A program made the translations under genes and the position numbers. The notes beneath the pieces are model-generated. The model saw only the letters and a program-made list of their open reading frames with translations. It was not told where the DNA came from and ran no database searches. DNA of 64,000 bases from an uncultured Bacilli bacterium (GTDB lineage Bacteria; Bacillota_I; Bacilli_A; RF39; UBA660), in the NCBI GenBank assembly GCA_934101575.1, contig CAKORJ010000001.1:434001-498000 (forward strand). The letters run 5' to 3'. Positions 44,220-53,443 of the stretch are shown here, piece after piece; position 1 is the stretch's first letter, and each line of letters opens with the position of its first letter.

Positions 44220-44870
44220 TTATAGACTTTTTTCTTCTGTTAATTCAAATATCAATACTAAATAATAAGTTCTATAGTCTGGTCTAGCACAGGTTATTAG
44301 AGTTAATTGTTTTTTTTGACTGTGTCTGTATACGTCTACTCCATCGCCTTGTCTATCTTTATATTTTTTTACTAATTGATATGTGTATCTTTTTTCTTTA
44401 TATGTTACATATGCTAGGTCTCCTAATGATAGGTTATCTAGTCTTGTAAAGTATCCATTCCATCCTGTTCCACTGTGTCCTGCTAGGATAAAGTTACTGT
44501 ATTTATCATCTGGATATGTTGATCCTTCCATAATGGCTATATTTTGATCTACATTATTTCCAGAAGTTCCATATTTTACAAATCCCCTATTTAAATTTAT
44601 TTTTGATATGTTTAATCTTCCTATATAGTTATAAGTTATTTTTTTCTTTTTTACTCTTCCTGATGTATCTCCAGTTGGTATTGTTTTATTACTTTCTGTA
44701 GGTGTTACTGCTTCGACATACTCTGGTTCTTGTGATAATAAAATACTCATTTTTTCATAGACATTTGCTCTTTTTTCCATGAAATAATTGTGTCCTACTA
44801 TAGCTATACCACAAATTATTATGATAAGAGCAATTGTTACAAATTGTTTATTATTAAGTCCATCACTCAT
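44220..44870 (-). CDS. Sortase
   Basis: Membrane transpeptidase attaching surface proteins to peptidoglycan. 216 residues: one N-terminal membrane helix (about 12-28), then the sortase beta-barrel with catalytic His in ILAGHSGTG, Cys in LTLITCARPDYR and the Arg that follows. The TLITC motif and N-terminal anchor exclude class C hairpin forms; the class is otherwise uncertain. ATG 44870 after GAGGTGTATT. No obvious LPxTG substrate occurs in the window. Confidence 0.9.
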   Translation of the reverse strand: MSDGLNNKQFVTIALIIIICGIAIVGHNYFMEKRANVYEKMSILLSQEPEYVEAVTPTESNKTIPTGDTSGRVKKKKITYNYIGRLNISKINLNRGFVKYGTSGNNVDQNIAIMEGSTYPDDKYSNFILAGHSGTGWNGYFTRLDNLSLGDLAYVTYKEKRYTYQLVKKYKDRQGDGVDVYRHSQKKQLTLITCARPDYRTYYLVLIFELTEEKSL

Positions 44871-44937
44871 AATACACCTCATTATAGTAATATTATAACT
44901 ATATTTTTTTAAAATCTCAATATTTTTGTAGAAAAAA

Positions 44938-44952
44938 AGATAGAAACTATTT
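44938..44952 (-). terminator. Terminator after gene 44947-46077
   Basis: AAATAG / CTATCT (one G-T pair) with a TTT loop at the stop codon, then seven T on the minus strand. Confidence 0.6.
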
Positions 44953-46077
44953 GCTGGTTTTGATAATTTTGTTTTTGTTTCTATCGTAAACTGTTGATGT
45001 TGTTATATATAAATTATTTTCTTTTGTTATTTTTTCTTCTTTTCCATCTATGTAAATAATGTGTACTTCTTTTATTGAGTTATCTTGTGTATCATATTTT
45101 ATTTGTTTTACTTTTTTATCTGCGCTTTTTAATGCTGTTGGTATTTCTTTTGACTTTATTACGTTACTATTTATTTCTATTTTATATAATTCATCCTCTT
45201 TATCTACTATATATATTGTATATAAGTAATCTGTTTTTTTATTTAGTTTTTTATATGTTAGACTGGTTATTTCTGTATCTTTTTTTAACTTTAGGACTGA
45301 GAACATTTCTTTTACTACTATTTCTTTTTTTAGTTCATCTCTTATAGTTTTTTCTTTATTATATCCTAACATGATGTTATCATCAAATGTTTGGTAGACA
45401 ATAGTTTTTTTACATATATCATTTTCCTCTAATGCGCATATATAATTAAAATATGGTCTTTCTTCATTTAAGCTTTTATGTGTTTCATATTTATTCTTGC
45501 TATATGTTATATATTCTAAAGTTTTATTCTCTTTAGCTATTATAAAGTTTGTTTTAAAATTTTTTGTTTCATACACGTATACTTTTTCTTTATCATAGGT
45601 TGTTTTATATACATCTTGGACGTTTTGTCCTATTTCTTGGAATTTGTTATTATCTTTGCTATTTATATTTATTCTGGCATAGTATAAACTATTTTGTTTA
45701 GAGACTGCTGCGAGTTCATATGTTTCATCATCTATTTTACTATAGTATACATTTAGTACTTCTTTTGGAAGATCTGTTACTGTTTTGTTTAATTCTTCTT
45801 TATTTTTTATTTTTATGTGAAGAGTATTTGTTTTATCTAAATACATATAGATAGTTTTATTCTCATCACTAGAGTTTTTTATATTATCTGCTTTTTTTAT
45901 GTAGTCATTGTTAAATAAATAATCTATGTTGTAGTAATTATCTACTTTTGTTTCGATTTCTTTGTTTTCTTTTTTTGATTTATAACTTTTATATGTACAG
46001 TATCCTATTGTTAAAAATGATGTTAATATTAATAAGATACATGTTATTTCTAGGACTTTTTTCTTTTTTAAGTTCAT
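44947..46077 (-). CDS. Unknown membrane-anchored extracellular protein
   Basis: 376 residues with a single N-terminal membrane helix (about 9-30) and a large lysine/asparagine-rich domain predicted to be mostly beta, with many Tyr (for example TIYMYLDKTNTLHIKI, DYLYTIYIVDKEDELYKI). Not recognised. ATG after GGTGATATA. Lies between the sporulation genes and the sortase gene. Function unknown. Confidence 0.6.
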   Translation of the reverse strand: MNLKKKKVLEITCILLILTSFLTIGYCTYKSYKSKKENKEIETKVDNYYNIDYLFNNDYIKKADNIKNSSDENKTIYMYLDKTNTLHIKIKNKEELNKTVTDLPKEVLNVYYSKIDDETYELAAVSKQNSLYYARININSKDNNKFQEIGQNVQDVYKTTYDKEKVYVYETKNFKTNFIIAKENKTLEYITYSKNKYETHKSLNEERPYFNYICALEENDICKKTIVYQTFDDNIMLGYNKEKTIRDELKKEIVVKEMFSVLKLKKDTEITSLTYKKLNKKTDYLYTIYIVDKEDELYKIEINSNVIKSKEIPTALKSADKKVKQIKYDTQDNSIKEVHIIYIDGKEEKITKENNLYITTSTVYDRNKNKIIKTSK

Positions 46078-46127
46078 TATATCACCAATTAAATAATACT
46101 ATAGTAATTTCTTTTTTTCAAGATAAT

Positions 46128-46448
46128 TTAATCACTTACTACGGAGGATGCTCCACTAAAGATTAGTTTTATAGCATCATCTAAGGCATTTTCTAGTTTT
46201 AATGATACTTTATAAATATTTGATGTTACTTTATTTTGATAGTTTTTATCTTCATATAGTACATATTTTTTTATATCAATGCTTTTTCCTTTACTGATGT
46301 CTTGTTCAAAGTTTTCTATTTGCTCTTCTGTTAAAATTTTTGCTTTTTCATTTCTATTTTTATAGTATCCTTGAGACTCAGCTAATAAAAGGATTATAAA
46401 GAAACAAAACAGTGAAAGGAATATACAGAGGAATATTTTATTTTTCAT
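46128..46448 (-). CDS. Small membrane protein, possible YqxA-like
   Basis: 106 residues with an N-terminal membrane helix (about 4-23), a charged middle and a C-terminal amphipathic stretch (ALDDAIKLIFSGASSVV). In Bacillus the gene behind gpr-spoIIP is yqxA, a small anchored protein of similar layout, so position suggests a counterpart; similarity itself is weak. ATG after ATAGGAGTCTCAT, overlapping the spoIIP stop by 11 nt. Confidence 0.5.
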   Translation of the reverse strand: MKNKIFLCIFLSLFCFFIILLLAESQGYYKNRNEKAKILTEEQIENFEQDISKGKSIDIKKYVLYEDKNYQNKVTSNIYKVSLKLENALDDAIKLIFSGASSVVSD

Positions 46449-47250
46449 ATGAGACTCCTATATAATAGTTTATGGCTTCGGATAATGCTTTGGTTGTGTT
46501 ATAAACTTCTTCTAGGGTGTTTTCTGGCCCGCCTATTTCAACAAGGAACATATTTTGGCTGTAGCCTTGGTTAAAGTTACTATGTTTTTGATAATAAGTA
46601 CTACGTACTAAGTTTTTATAGTGTTTATTTAGATAACTTTCCATTATTTTTAGATTATTTACATTTTTTTGATAGTTTTTATTTTTAGTTCCTACTAGAA
46701 ACATCATAGTTGCATATTTTTTACCTTTTATGGTTGTAACTGATGGTGGGCCTGTCACTGAATCTCTATGTACATCGAAGAAATACTTTATTGTTTTATG
46801 TCTTTTTTTTGTATCTTTTAAATATTCAAAACTTACTGTATAGGTATTTGGATAATCTAGTCCTCTTTTATTTACTTCTTTTGTTATACTTCTTGTTTCT
46901 AAAATAGAGCTCACTCCTAAAGTTTTTAATTCTTCTTTTAATATGTTACTTGCTGTTTTTACAGTCGGTGCTATATTATAAGGAGTGCTTCCATATTCTT
47001 CTGTTTCATGAGTATTATATATATAAACAAGTGGTGATTTAGTTTTCTCTTGTTTTTTTTCTGTAGTTTTTTTTATGGGTTTTTCTATGGAGTTACTTAG
47101 TTTTTGATTTTTTACTGTATTTATTACTACAGACTGCTTATTATCTTTTAAGACAAAATCTATGATGTTGATATCTTTAAAAATCTTGTTTATATAGATT
47201 AAGGATATTATTAATAAAAAAAGACAAAAGAGATTCTTTCCTTTACTCAT
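46438..47250 (-). CDS. spoIIP: Stage II sporulation protein P (SpoIIP)
   Basis: Cell-wall amidase/endopeptidase driving engulfment with SpoIID and SpoIIM. 270 residues: a membrane anchor (about 6-24), a charged linker, then VYIYNTHETEEY (near residue 72), KYFFDVHRDSV (near 152), and MFLVEIGGPENTLEEVYNT near 237, which match the catalytic His/Glu pattern of SpoIIP. Downstream of gpr exactly as in Bacillus. Confidence 0.92.
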   Translation of the reverse strand: MSKGKNLFCLFLLIISLIYINKIFKDINIIDFVLKDNKQSVVINTVKNQKLSNSIEKPIKKTTEKKQEKTKSPLVYIYNTHETEEYGSTPYNIAPTVKTASNILKEELKTLGVSSILETRSITKEVNKRGLDYPNTYTVSFEYLKDTKKRHKTIKYFFDVHRDSVTGPPSVTTIKGKKYATMMFLVGTKNKNYQKNVNNLKIMESYLNKHYKNLVRSTYYQKHSNFNQGYSQNMFLVEIGGPENTLEEVYNTTKALSEAINYYIGVSYEK

Positions 47251-47289
47251 ATCTTCATCACCATAATTAGTATAAGCTTTGGAATGTTA

Positions 47290-48315
47290 CTATTTTGTCG
47301 ATATATTATGTATACTTTTATTTATTGCTTTGCTTAATAGATCTGTTAGTTTTAAGACTATATAATCTATTTCTTTTGGGGTTACTATTAGATTATATCC
47401 TATTGGGGTTAATACGTTATTTATTAAGAGTTTTTGTTCTTCTTTTGAAAGGTTTCCTAGTGCTCCTAGAAAGTATGTTGTCTCTTCTTTTGATAGGCTA
47501 TAATTATTATTTTTTAAATAGTTTATTTTGTTTTGTGGTACTAGTTTATTTACTAAGTTATCTTTATTTTTTATGTTATAACTAAAATGTTTTTTCATGA
47601 AGTTTAATGTATCATTTACTATTGTTGTAGCATCTACGACTGTTGGTACTCCTATAGCTATTACTGGGATATTAAATATATCACTTGATATTTCTTTTCT
47701 GTTATTACCTATTCCACTTCCTGGATTTATTCCTGTGTTTGTTATTTGAATTGTTTTTAGGAGTCTATCTATGGAGTCACTTGCTAGAGCGTCTATTATT
47801 ATTAGAAAATCTGGGGATACTTCTTTTACTACGGATGATATTATATCACTTGTTTCTATTCCTGTTGTACCCATTACTCCTGGTATTAGACATGTACTTA
47901 TTCTATAACCTTCTTCTAAGGTTCCTGTTAAATCATATATGTGTTTTGTTACTGTTACTTTTTTTGCTGTTGTTACTCCTAGTTCATCCGCGGTACTTTT
48001 TTCGTTTCCTAGTCCTATTATCATACATGAATCTTTTTCTTTTATACCACTTTCATTTATTATTTTAGTTAGTTCTTCGACCATTACTTTTAATACATCT
48101 TTATAATTTGTTTTATCTGTTATGTCTTCAAAATGTATTGTTGTATAAAGCCCTTCTTTTCTTTTTAGAAGATTGCTGTTTTCTTTATCTAGTTTTATGT
48201 TACTTACTGTTATGTTTTTATACTTATATTTTGTTTCTAGTTTTGAGTCTTTTTCTATTAAGTCTACGACTAAATCTGTTCTTATTTGATATTTTGATAA
48301 GTCTATTTCTCTCAT
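47290..48315 (-). CDS. gpr: GPR endopeptidase (germination protease)
   Basis: Degrades small acid-soluble spore proteins at germination. 341 residues. The propeptide cleavage region YQIRTDLVVDLIEKD at the N-terminus; GLGNEKSTADELG near residue 106; LIPGVMGTTGIETSDIISSV near 142; FLIIIDALASDSIDRLLKTIQITNTGI near 173 and PGSGIGNNRKEIS near 202. ATG after GGTGATAAA. Divergent from rpsT, the Bacillus arrangement. Confidence 0.95.
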   Translation of the reverse strand: MREIDLSKYQIRTDLVVDLIEKDSKLETKYKYKNITVSNIKLDKENSNLLKRKEGLYTTIHFEDITDKTNYKDVLKVMVEELTKIINESGIKEKDSCMIIGLGNEKSTADELGVTTAKKVTVTKHIYDLTGTLEEGYRISTCLIPGVMGTTGIETSDIISSVVKEVSPDFLIIIDALASDSIDRLLKTIQITNTGINPGSGIGNNRKEISSDIFNIPVIAIGVPTVVDATTIVNDTLNFMKKHFSYNIKNKDNLVNKLVPQNKINYLKNNNYSLSKEETTYFLGALGNLSKEEQKLLINNVLTPIGYNLIVTPKEIDYIVLKLTDLLSKAINKSIHNISTK

Positions 48316-48394
48316 TTTATCACCATTTATAGTATGATATTTATAATAAATTTAATACTATTTTTAAAAAAACAGAGAAAATTAACGATTTTAT

Positions 48395-48423
48395 TTGCTT
48401 TTTTCTTTGATATTTGTTAAAAT
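48395..48423 (+). promoter_or_regulatory. Promoter of rpsT
   Basis: TTGCTT, 17 bp, TAAAAT, ending 30 nt ahead of the rpsT start. Confidence 0.6.
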
Positions 48424-48453
48424 TTAAAGTGTTAAAAAAAGTGAGGTGAAAAA

Positions 48454-48717
48454 ATGCCAAATATTAAGAGTGCTAAAAAAAGAGTAAAAACAGATGCTAT
48501 TAAAAAAGAAAGAAATAAGGATAAAGTAGCTAGCATGAGAACTGCTATTAAAAAGGTTAAGTTAGCTTCTAAACAAGGTGATGCTAAACTTGCTGAAGAA
48601 AATTTAAAAGTTGCTAATAAGAAAATTGATAAAGCTGTAAAAAGTGGTTTAGTTCATAAAAATAAAGCTGCTAGAGATAAATCAAAGCTTACTAAAGCTG
48701 TTAATAATATAAAGTAA
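48454..48717 (+). CDS. rpsT: 30S ribosomal protein S20
   Basis: 87 residues, highly basic, helical. MPNIKSAKKRVKTDAIKKER at the start and SGLVHKNKAARDKSKLTKAV at the end are characteristic. AGTGAGGTGAAAAA precedes the ATG. Monocistronic with its own terminator. Confidence 0.96.
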   Translation: MPNIKSAKKRVKTDAIKKERNKDKVASMRTAIKKVKLASKQGDAKLAEENLKVANKKIDKAVKSGLVHKNKAARDKSKLTKAVNNIK

Positions 48718-48734
48718 TAAGTTGATTACTTTAT
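48709..48734 (+). terminator. Terminator after rpsT
   Basis: ATAAAGTAAT / ATTACTTTAT, 10-bp perfect stem, AAGTTG loop, followed by a long T run. Confidence 0.92.
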
Positions 48735-48767
48735 TTTTTTTTGTTAGAATATAGTTGGTGATTAATT

Positions 48768-49691
48768 TTGAAAAAAGCAATAATTATTTTGACTATTACT
48801 TTGTTGATAGTCGGGGGTTTTTATTATATAGGGACTCATTATCAAGATGAGATTTATGTTTTTTATAGGGAGAATGTTTTAAAAGTTAAAGATGATATTA
48901 AGTTAGAAAAGAATGAATATTATAAAGATAAGGATTATTCTTATGTACAGAATACTAATGATTTTGTTGCTAAAGATAAGAAACATTTACTTAATATATT
49001 TTATACTGTTATTAATAGTGGTATGAATAAGTTTACTTTTTATTGTGATGAGAGTTATAAATCTTGTACTAATGATGTTATTGAACTTGTTAGTAATAAG
49101 GAAACTTTATCTAATGTTAATAATTTTGTTCATCCTTATAATTCTTTTGAAACTATTAATGCTTCTTATGATGATTATGGACAAATTGATTTAACTATTA
49201 ATAAGGTTTATTCTGAGAAAGATATTAAGATTCTTAATAATGAAGTTGATAAGATTATAAAATCTAAGATTAAAAAGAAGATGTCTGTTGAGAAGAAGAT
49301 AGAAGTTATTCATAATTATATTATTAATAATGGAAAGTATGCTACTGATAAGATTAGAAAGAAATATCCTGATAAAAGTTATAATAAAGCTGGAGATATT
49401 TTAATAAATAAAGTTGGACTTTGTAGTGCTTATTCTGATGCTATGGCTTTGTTCTTATATGAGTTTGGGGTTGATAACTATAAGATTGCTAGTGATAGTC
49501 ATATTTGGAATTTAGTTAATATTAATAATAAATGGTTACATCTTGATTTAACTTGGGATGATCCTGTTACACAGACTGGTGTACAAAAGTTAGAAACTAT
49601 ATTTATGCTTATTGATAACGATGAGCTTAATAAGTTAAAAGTTTCTAAGCATAAATTTGATAAGACAATATATAAGGAGGCCTTAAATTGA
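48768..49691 (+). CDS. Transglutaminase-like cysteine peptidase domain protein
   Basis: 307 residues. N-terminal membrane anchor (about 3-22), an uncharacterised region, then a transglutaminase core with the Cys in NKVGLCSAYSDAMALFL (near residue 215), His in SDSHIWNLVNINNKW and Asp in LHLDLTWDDP. The Cys-His-Asp triad is complete. Acts outside the membrane, possibly as a peptidase or on cell-wall peptides. Start is TTG with GGTGATTAATT upstream. Confidence 0.85.
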   Translation: MKKAIIILTITLLIVGGFYYIGTHYQDEIYVFYRENVLKVKDDIKLEKNEYYKDKDYSYVQNTNDFVAKDKKHLLNIFYTVINSGMNKFTFYCDESYKSCTNDVIELVSNKETLSNVNNFVHPYNSFETINASYDDYGQIDLTINKVYSEKDIKILNNEVDKIIKSKIKKKMSVEKKIEVIHNYIINNGKYATDKIRKKYPDKSYNKAGDILINKVGLCSAYSDAMALFLYEFGVDNYKIASDSHIWNLVNINNKWLHLDLTWDDPVTQTGVQKLETIFMLIDNDELNKLKVSKHKFDKTIYKEALN

Positions 49692-49700
49692 CCTCCTTAT
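49672..49700. terminator. Bidirectional terminator between transglutaminase-like gene and dtd
   Basis: ATAAGGAGG / CCTCCTTAT, 9-bp perfect stem, 11-nt loop, T run on the plus strand; overlaps the ends of both convergent genes. Confidence 0.85.
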
Positions 49701-50134
49701 TTTTCTAATATTATAGTTATTGGACCATCATTTGTTAATGATACTAGCATATCTTCACCAAATATGCCCTCTTCTACTTTTAGTCCTGTTTCTTTTAATT
49801 TTTTATTGAACTTGTTATAAAGTATTATTGCTTCTTCACCATTTAGTGCTTTTATATAGCTTGGTCTATTTCCTTTTTTTGAATCAGCATATAATGTGAA
49901 CTGTGATACTGAGAGGATTTCTCCTTTTATATCTTTTATAGAAATATTCATTATTCCATCTTGATCATCAAATATTCTAAGGTTTGTTATTTTTTTTACC
50001 ATCCAGTCTATGTTTTCTTGGGTTTCATTTTGAGTAAATCCTACTAGAAGCAATAATCCTTTGTTTATTTCTCCTACTTTTTTATCTCTTACTGTTACAT
50101 TTGCATTTTGTACTCTTTGAACTACTACTTTCAT
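49697..50134 (-). CDS. dtd: D-aminoacyl-tRNA deacylase
   Basis: Hydrolyses D-amino acids from tRNA. 145 residues, usual length. MKVVVQRVQNANVTV, SVSQFTLYADSKKGNRPSY (catalytic SQFT region near residue 76) and the C-terminal NDGPITI, matching the family NxGPxT motif. Starts at the relA stop (TAATG). The relA-dtd order is common in Firmicutes. Confidence 0.96.
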   Translation of the reverse strand: MKVVVQRVQNANVTVRDKKVGEINKGLLLLVGFTQNETQENIDWMVKKITNLRIFDDQDGIMNISIKDIKGEILSVSQFTLYADSKKGNRPSYIKALNGEEAIILYNKFNKKLKETGLKVEEGIFGEDMLVSLTNDGPITIILEK

Positions 50135-52269
50135 TATCTCATGATCCTTTCTACATCGTTTACATATTTTATTTTATTTAGGTTTGTCATTAGTTTGGTT
50201 AAGTCTTCTAGATTTTTTACTAGGACATCTATTGAATAGACATTATTATTACTTTTATTTATTAAGTTTACATTTTCTATTGTTATTCCTAAAGATGCGG
50301 ATGTTTGGACTATGTCTACAATTATGTTTTCTTTTGAAGTTGTGTGAATTATTAGTTCGCTATTATATCTGTTATCTGATTTCTCGTTCCAACTTGCATT
50401 TATTTTTCTTTCGTCAAAGAATTCTACATTACTACATTCTTTTCTATGTATTCTTATACCATTTGATTTTGTTATGTACCCTATTATTTCATCACCTGGG
50501 ACTGGAAGACAACAGTTTGCTATATGTGTTTCTATGTTTTTTGTATCACCTACTACTATATCATTGTCTGTTGTTTTTATTACTAGTTTTTGTTTTTTGA
50601 CTTTTACTTCTTCTTTATCTTCATGTTTTATGATACTTTTTGGAGAGAATTTATTATTTCCTATGTTTAGATATATGTCTTCTAAGGATGTTAGTTTAAA
50701 CTGGTTATATATTCTTTCAAGGTTTTCTTCTTTCAAAAATTCTGTATTTGATATTTTTCTTCTTCTTAGTTCTTTTTCTAATAGGTCTTTTCCGGCATTT
50801 ATATAGTCTTCTTTGGTTGTTCTATTGAAGAAGCTTTTTATTTTGTTTTTTGCTCCGGTTGTTTTTACTATGTTTAACCATTCTCTAGATGGACCTTTGG
50901 AATTATTGCTTGTTATTATTTTTATTATGTCGGCATTTTTCAATTCATAAGTTAATGGAACCATGTTGTTATTTACGATTGCTCCGGTCATTTTATCTCC
51001 TATTTGAGAGTGAACTCTATAGGCAAAGTCTATTGGTGTTGCCCCTTTTGGCATTTCCATTACGTCACCTTTTGGAGTGTATACATATATATTATTACTT
51101 AGTACTTCATTTTTTACTTTGTCTACGAAGTCTTCACTTGTTAATTTATCATCTTTTAATTCAATTATTGATTTATAAAATTGTAGTTTTTGTTCTGTTA
51201 TATTTTGCATTTCTACGGCAGCGTTTTTATGTTCTTTATAGGCCCAGTGGGATGCTATTCCATTTTCTGCTATTTCATCCATATCATATGTTCTTATTTG
51301 AATTTCAAATAGATTACCTTCTAGACCAAATACTGTGGTATGAAGAGTTTGATATAGATTAGTTTTAGGCATTGCTATAAAGTCTTTAAATCTTTTTGAT
51401 ACTGGTTTATATTTTGAGTGAATTAAACCTAGTGCTAAGTAGCATTCTTGTTCTTTGTCTACTAGTATTCTTATTGCAAGAAGATCATATATATCATTAA
51501 AGCTACGTCCTTTATCTAGTTTTTTGTATATACTATATATACTTTTAGCACGTCCTTTTATTTCATGTTTTATTCCGTTTTGATTTAGAAGATTGCTTAC
51601 TTCGTCCATCATCTTTTTTACGCATTCTTCTCTTTCTTTTTTGGTTTTATTTAATTTTTCTACGACATCTCTATAGGCTTCGGGTTTTAGGTATTTAAGT
51701 GATAGTTCTTCTAACTCACTTTTTATTTTATTCATTCCTAGTCTATGTGCTATTGGTGCTAGTATTTCTAATGTTTCTTTGGCTTTTCTTTTTTGTTTTT
51801 CGTGATCTAAAGCATAAAGAGTTCTCATGTTATGAAGACGATCTGCTAGTTTAATTATTATTACTCTTACATCTTCACTCATTCCTACTATTATTTTTTT
51901 GTAGTAGCTTGTTAAGTATTCATTATCTGTGGATACATTTATATTATTTATTTTTGTTACTCCATCGACTAGATTGGCCACGGTTTCTCCAAATTTTTCT
52001 TTTATGTCATTTTTGCTTGTTTCAGTATCTTCGACTACGTCGTGAAGGAGCGCTGCTATAATTGTATCTTTATCGGCATTTATTGAAGTTAGGATATATG
52101 CTACAAAAAGTGGATGTATTATGTACTCTTCTCCGGTTTTTCTATATTGACCTTTATGTTTTTCTTTAGCGTATAAATATGCTTTTTTTATTTCTTTTTG
52201 ATCTTCTTCGGATAAATACTCCTTTATTCTTTTTTCTAAATCTTCGTAATCTATTGTTCTATTTGTCAA
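50134..52269 (-). CDS. relA: Bifunctional (p)ppGpp synthetase/hydrolase (RelA/SpoT)
   Basis: Makes and degrades the alarmone (p)ppGpp. About 711 residues: HD hydrolase domain (AALLHDVVEDTETS near residue 73, LADRLHNMRTL near 141), synthetase domain (about 230-350; FKDFIAMPKTNLYQTLHTTV), TGS domain (VYTPKGDVMEMPKGATPIDF near 400), zinc-finger-like CCLPVPGDEI, and a C-terminal ACT domain. TTG at 52269 fits GAGGTGAT spacing better than the GTG inside that site. Confidence 0.96.
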   Translation of the reverse strand: MTNRTIDYEDLEKRIKEYLSEEDQKEIKKAYLYAKEKHKGQYRKTGEEYIIHPLFVAYILTSINADKDTIIAALLHDVVEDTETSKNDIKEKFGETVANLVDGVTKINNINVSTDNEYLTSYYKKIIVGMSEDVRVIIIKLADRLHNMRTLYALDHEKQKRKAKETLEILAPIAHRLGMNKIKSELEELSLKYLKPEAYRDVVEKLNKTKKEREECVKKMMDEVSNLLNQNGIKHEIKGRAKSIYSIYKKLDKGRSFNDIYDLLAIRILVDKEQECYLALGLIHSKYKPVSKRFKDFIAMPKTNLYQTLHTTVFGLEGNLFEIQIRTYDMDEIAENGIASHWAYKEHKNAAVEMQNITEQKLQFYKSIIELKDDKLTSEDFVDKVKNEVLSNNIYVYTPKGDVMEMPKGATPIDFAYRVHSQIGDKMTGAIVNNNMVPLTYELKNADIIKIITSNNSKGPSREWLNIVKTTGAKNKIKSFFNRTTKEDYINAGKDLLEKELRRRKISNTEFLKEENLERIYNQFKLTSLEDIYLNIGNNKFSPKSIIKHEDKEEVKVKKQKLVIKTTDNDIVVGDTKNIETHIANCCLPVPGDEIIGYITKSNGIRIHRKECSNVEFFDERKINASWNEKSDNRYNSELIIHTTSKENIIVDIVQTSASLGITIENVNLINKSNNNVYSIDVLVKNLEDLTKLMTNLNKIKYVNDVERIMR

Positions 52270-52274
52270 GCTTA

Positions 52275-52484
52275 TCACCTCATTTTACTTATTTCTAGTT
52301 TTAAAATATCATTTACTATTTCATTTAACGACAGGTTTTTACTGTGCATCCATTTGTTTTGTTTTAAATATAGCCAGATATCTTCTTCACTAATGTTATG
52401 TCCTAATGTTTTAAAATCATTTGCTCTTTTGCTTAAAGCAGGCATTACTCTTTCTTTTAGTTCTTCTAATGAATTAAAGTTCAT
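52275..52484 (-). CDS. Post-transcriptional regulator ComN-like
   Basis: 69 residues. VMPALSKRANDFKTLGHN then EEDIWLYLKQNKWMHSKNLS and VNDILKLEIS follow the ComN/YrzD pattern of PALxxKxxEFxxLGxxxxxEEDxWxxLxxKKW. In Bacillus ComN acts with DivIVA on comE mRNA. Whether it does so here is unknown. ATG after TAGGAGTGATAAT; lies 5 nt ahead of relA. Confidence 0.75.
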   Translation of the reverse strand: MNFNSLEELKERVMPALSKRANDFKTLGHNISEEDIWLYLKQNKWMHSKNLSLNEIVNDILKLEISKMR

Positions 52485-52525
52485 ATTATCACTCCTAATA
52501 TTTATTTAATTATATATTAATTTAT

Positions 52526-53383
52526 TTAATTTTTAAAGTTTAAATAGGGTTTCATTTTATCTTTATATGGTCCATATAGAAATAAATCTTGTTGGTCTTT
52601 TGTAAATAGGATGTAATTATTACTTAATTTAGGAATTATTCCGCCATTTGTTATTATTTTTTCTAACTCTTTAGGAGGAGTCATCTCTTCTAAATTAAAT
52701 ATTTCTCTTATATCTAACAATTTATATCTATCTTGTTTTATGTCTTCTAGAGTGCAGGCTTCTTCTATATTAAATGGTCCTTGTGCTACTCTTTCTAGAT
52801 TACTCATACAAAGAGGCACTTCTAATTGTTTGGATATATCATTTATTAGACTTCTTATATAGGTTCCTTTACTGACATGGCATGTAAATGAAAAATATTT
52901 TTTATGTTCTTTTTCATATGTTTTTATTTCATTTATATCATAGATTGTTACTTCTTTTTTTGGAAGTGATACTTGTTTATTTTCTCTTGCATACTCATAT
53001 AGTTTTTTACCATGTAGTTTTACTGCACTATAGATTGGTACTTGTTGATTGTAAGTTTTTATAAAACTTTTTAGGGTTTCTTCTATTTTATTTTGTGTTA
53101 TGTTTATGTTTTCTTTTGTTTCTAAGACTTTTCCTGTTATATCATAGGTATCTGTACTTGTTCCTATTAATACTTCGGCTTTGTATTTTTTGTCATCGAA
53201 TAAATTAAAGTTTCCTATTTTTGTTAGAGCTCCTATTCCTATTATTAGGAGCCCTGTTGCTAAGGGATCTAATGTTCCTAGGTGCCCTACTTTTTTTGTA
53301 TCTAGTTTTTTTGATATTATGTTTACTATGTCTCTTGAGGTGTAGTTTTTTTCTTTGTTTACTAATATTACTTTATTTATCAT
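52526..53383 (-). CDS. truB: tRNA pseudouridine(55) synthase TruB
   Basis: Makes pseudouridine-55 in the T-loop of tRNAs. 285 residues. KVGHLGTLDPLATGLLIIGIG near residue 31 carries the catalytic Asp; KYKAEVLIGTSTDTYDITG near 66; VPIYSAVKLHGKKLYEYAR near 114; FTCHVSKGTYIRSLINDI near 164. ATG after GGAAGTGATCAT. Here it is uncoupled from the usual rbfA/ribF neighbours. Confidence 0.95.
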   Translation of the reverse strand: MINKVILVNKEKNYTSRDIVNIISKKLDTKKVGHLGTLDPLATGLLIIGIGALTKIGNFNLFDDKKYKAEVLIGTSTDTYDITGKVLETKENINITQNKIEETLKSFIKTYNQQVPIYSAVKLHGKKLYEYARENKQVSLPKKEVTIYDINEIKTYEKEHKKYFSFTCHVSKGTYIRSLINDISKQLEVPLCMSNLERVAQGPFNIEEACTLEDIKQDRYKLLDIREIFNLEEMTPPKELEKIITNGGIIPKLSNNYILFTKDQQDLFLYGPYKDKMKPYLNFKN

Positions 53384-53421
53384 ATGATCACTTCCAAATA
53401 TATATAAATTATATCAAAAAA

Positions 53422-53443
53422 AAGAAGATTTTTAAACCTTCTT
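53422..53443 (-). terminator. Terminator after mutL
   Basis: AAGAAG / CTTCTT stem at the mutL stop codon with a 10-nt loop and eight T following on the minus strand. Confidence 0.75.

Noticed and set aside
46128..46448. Firm assignment as YqxA
   Set aside because: Only position and topology support it; similarity is too weak, so it was left as possible.
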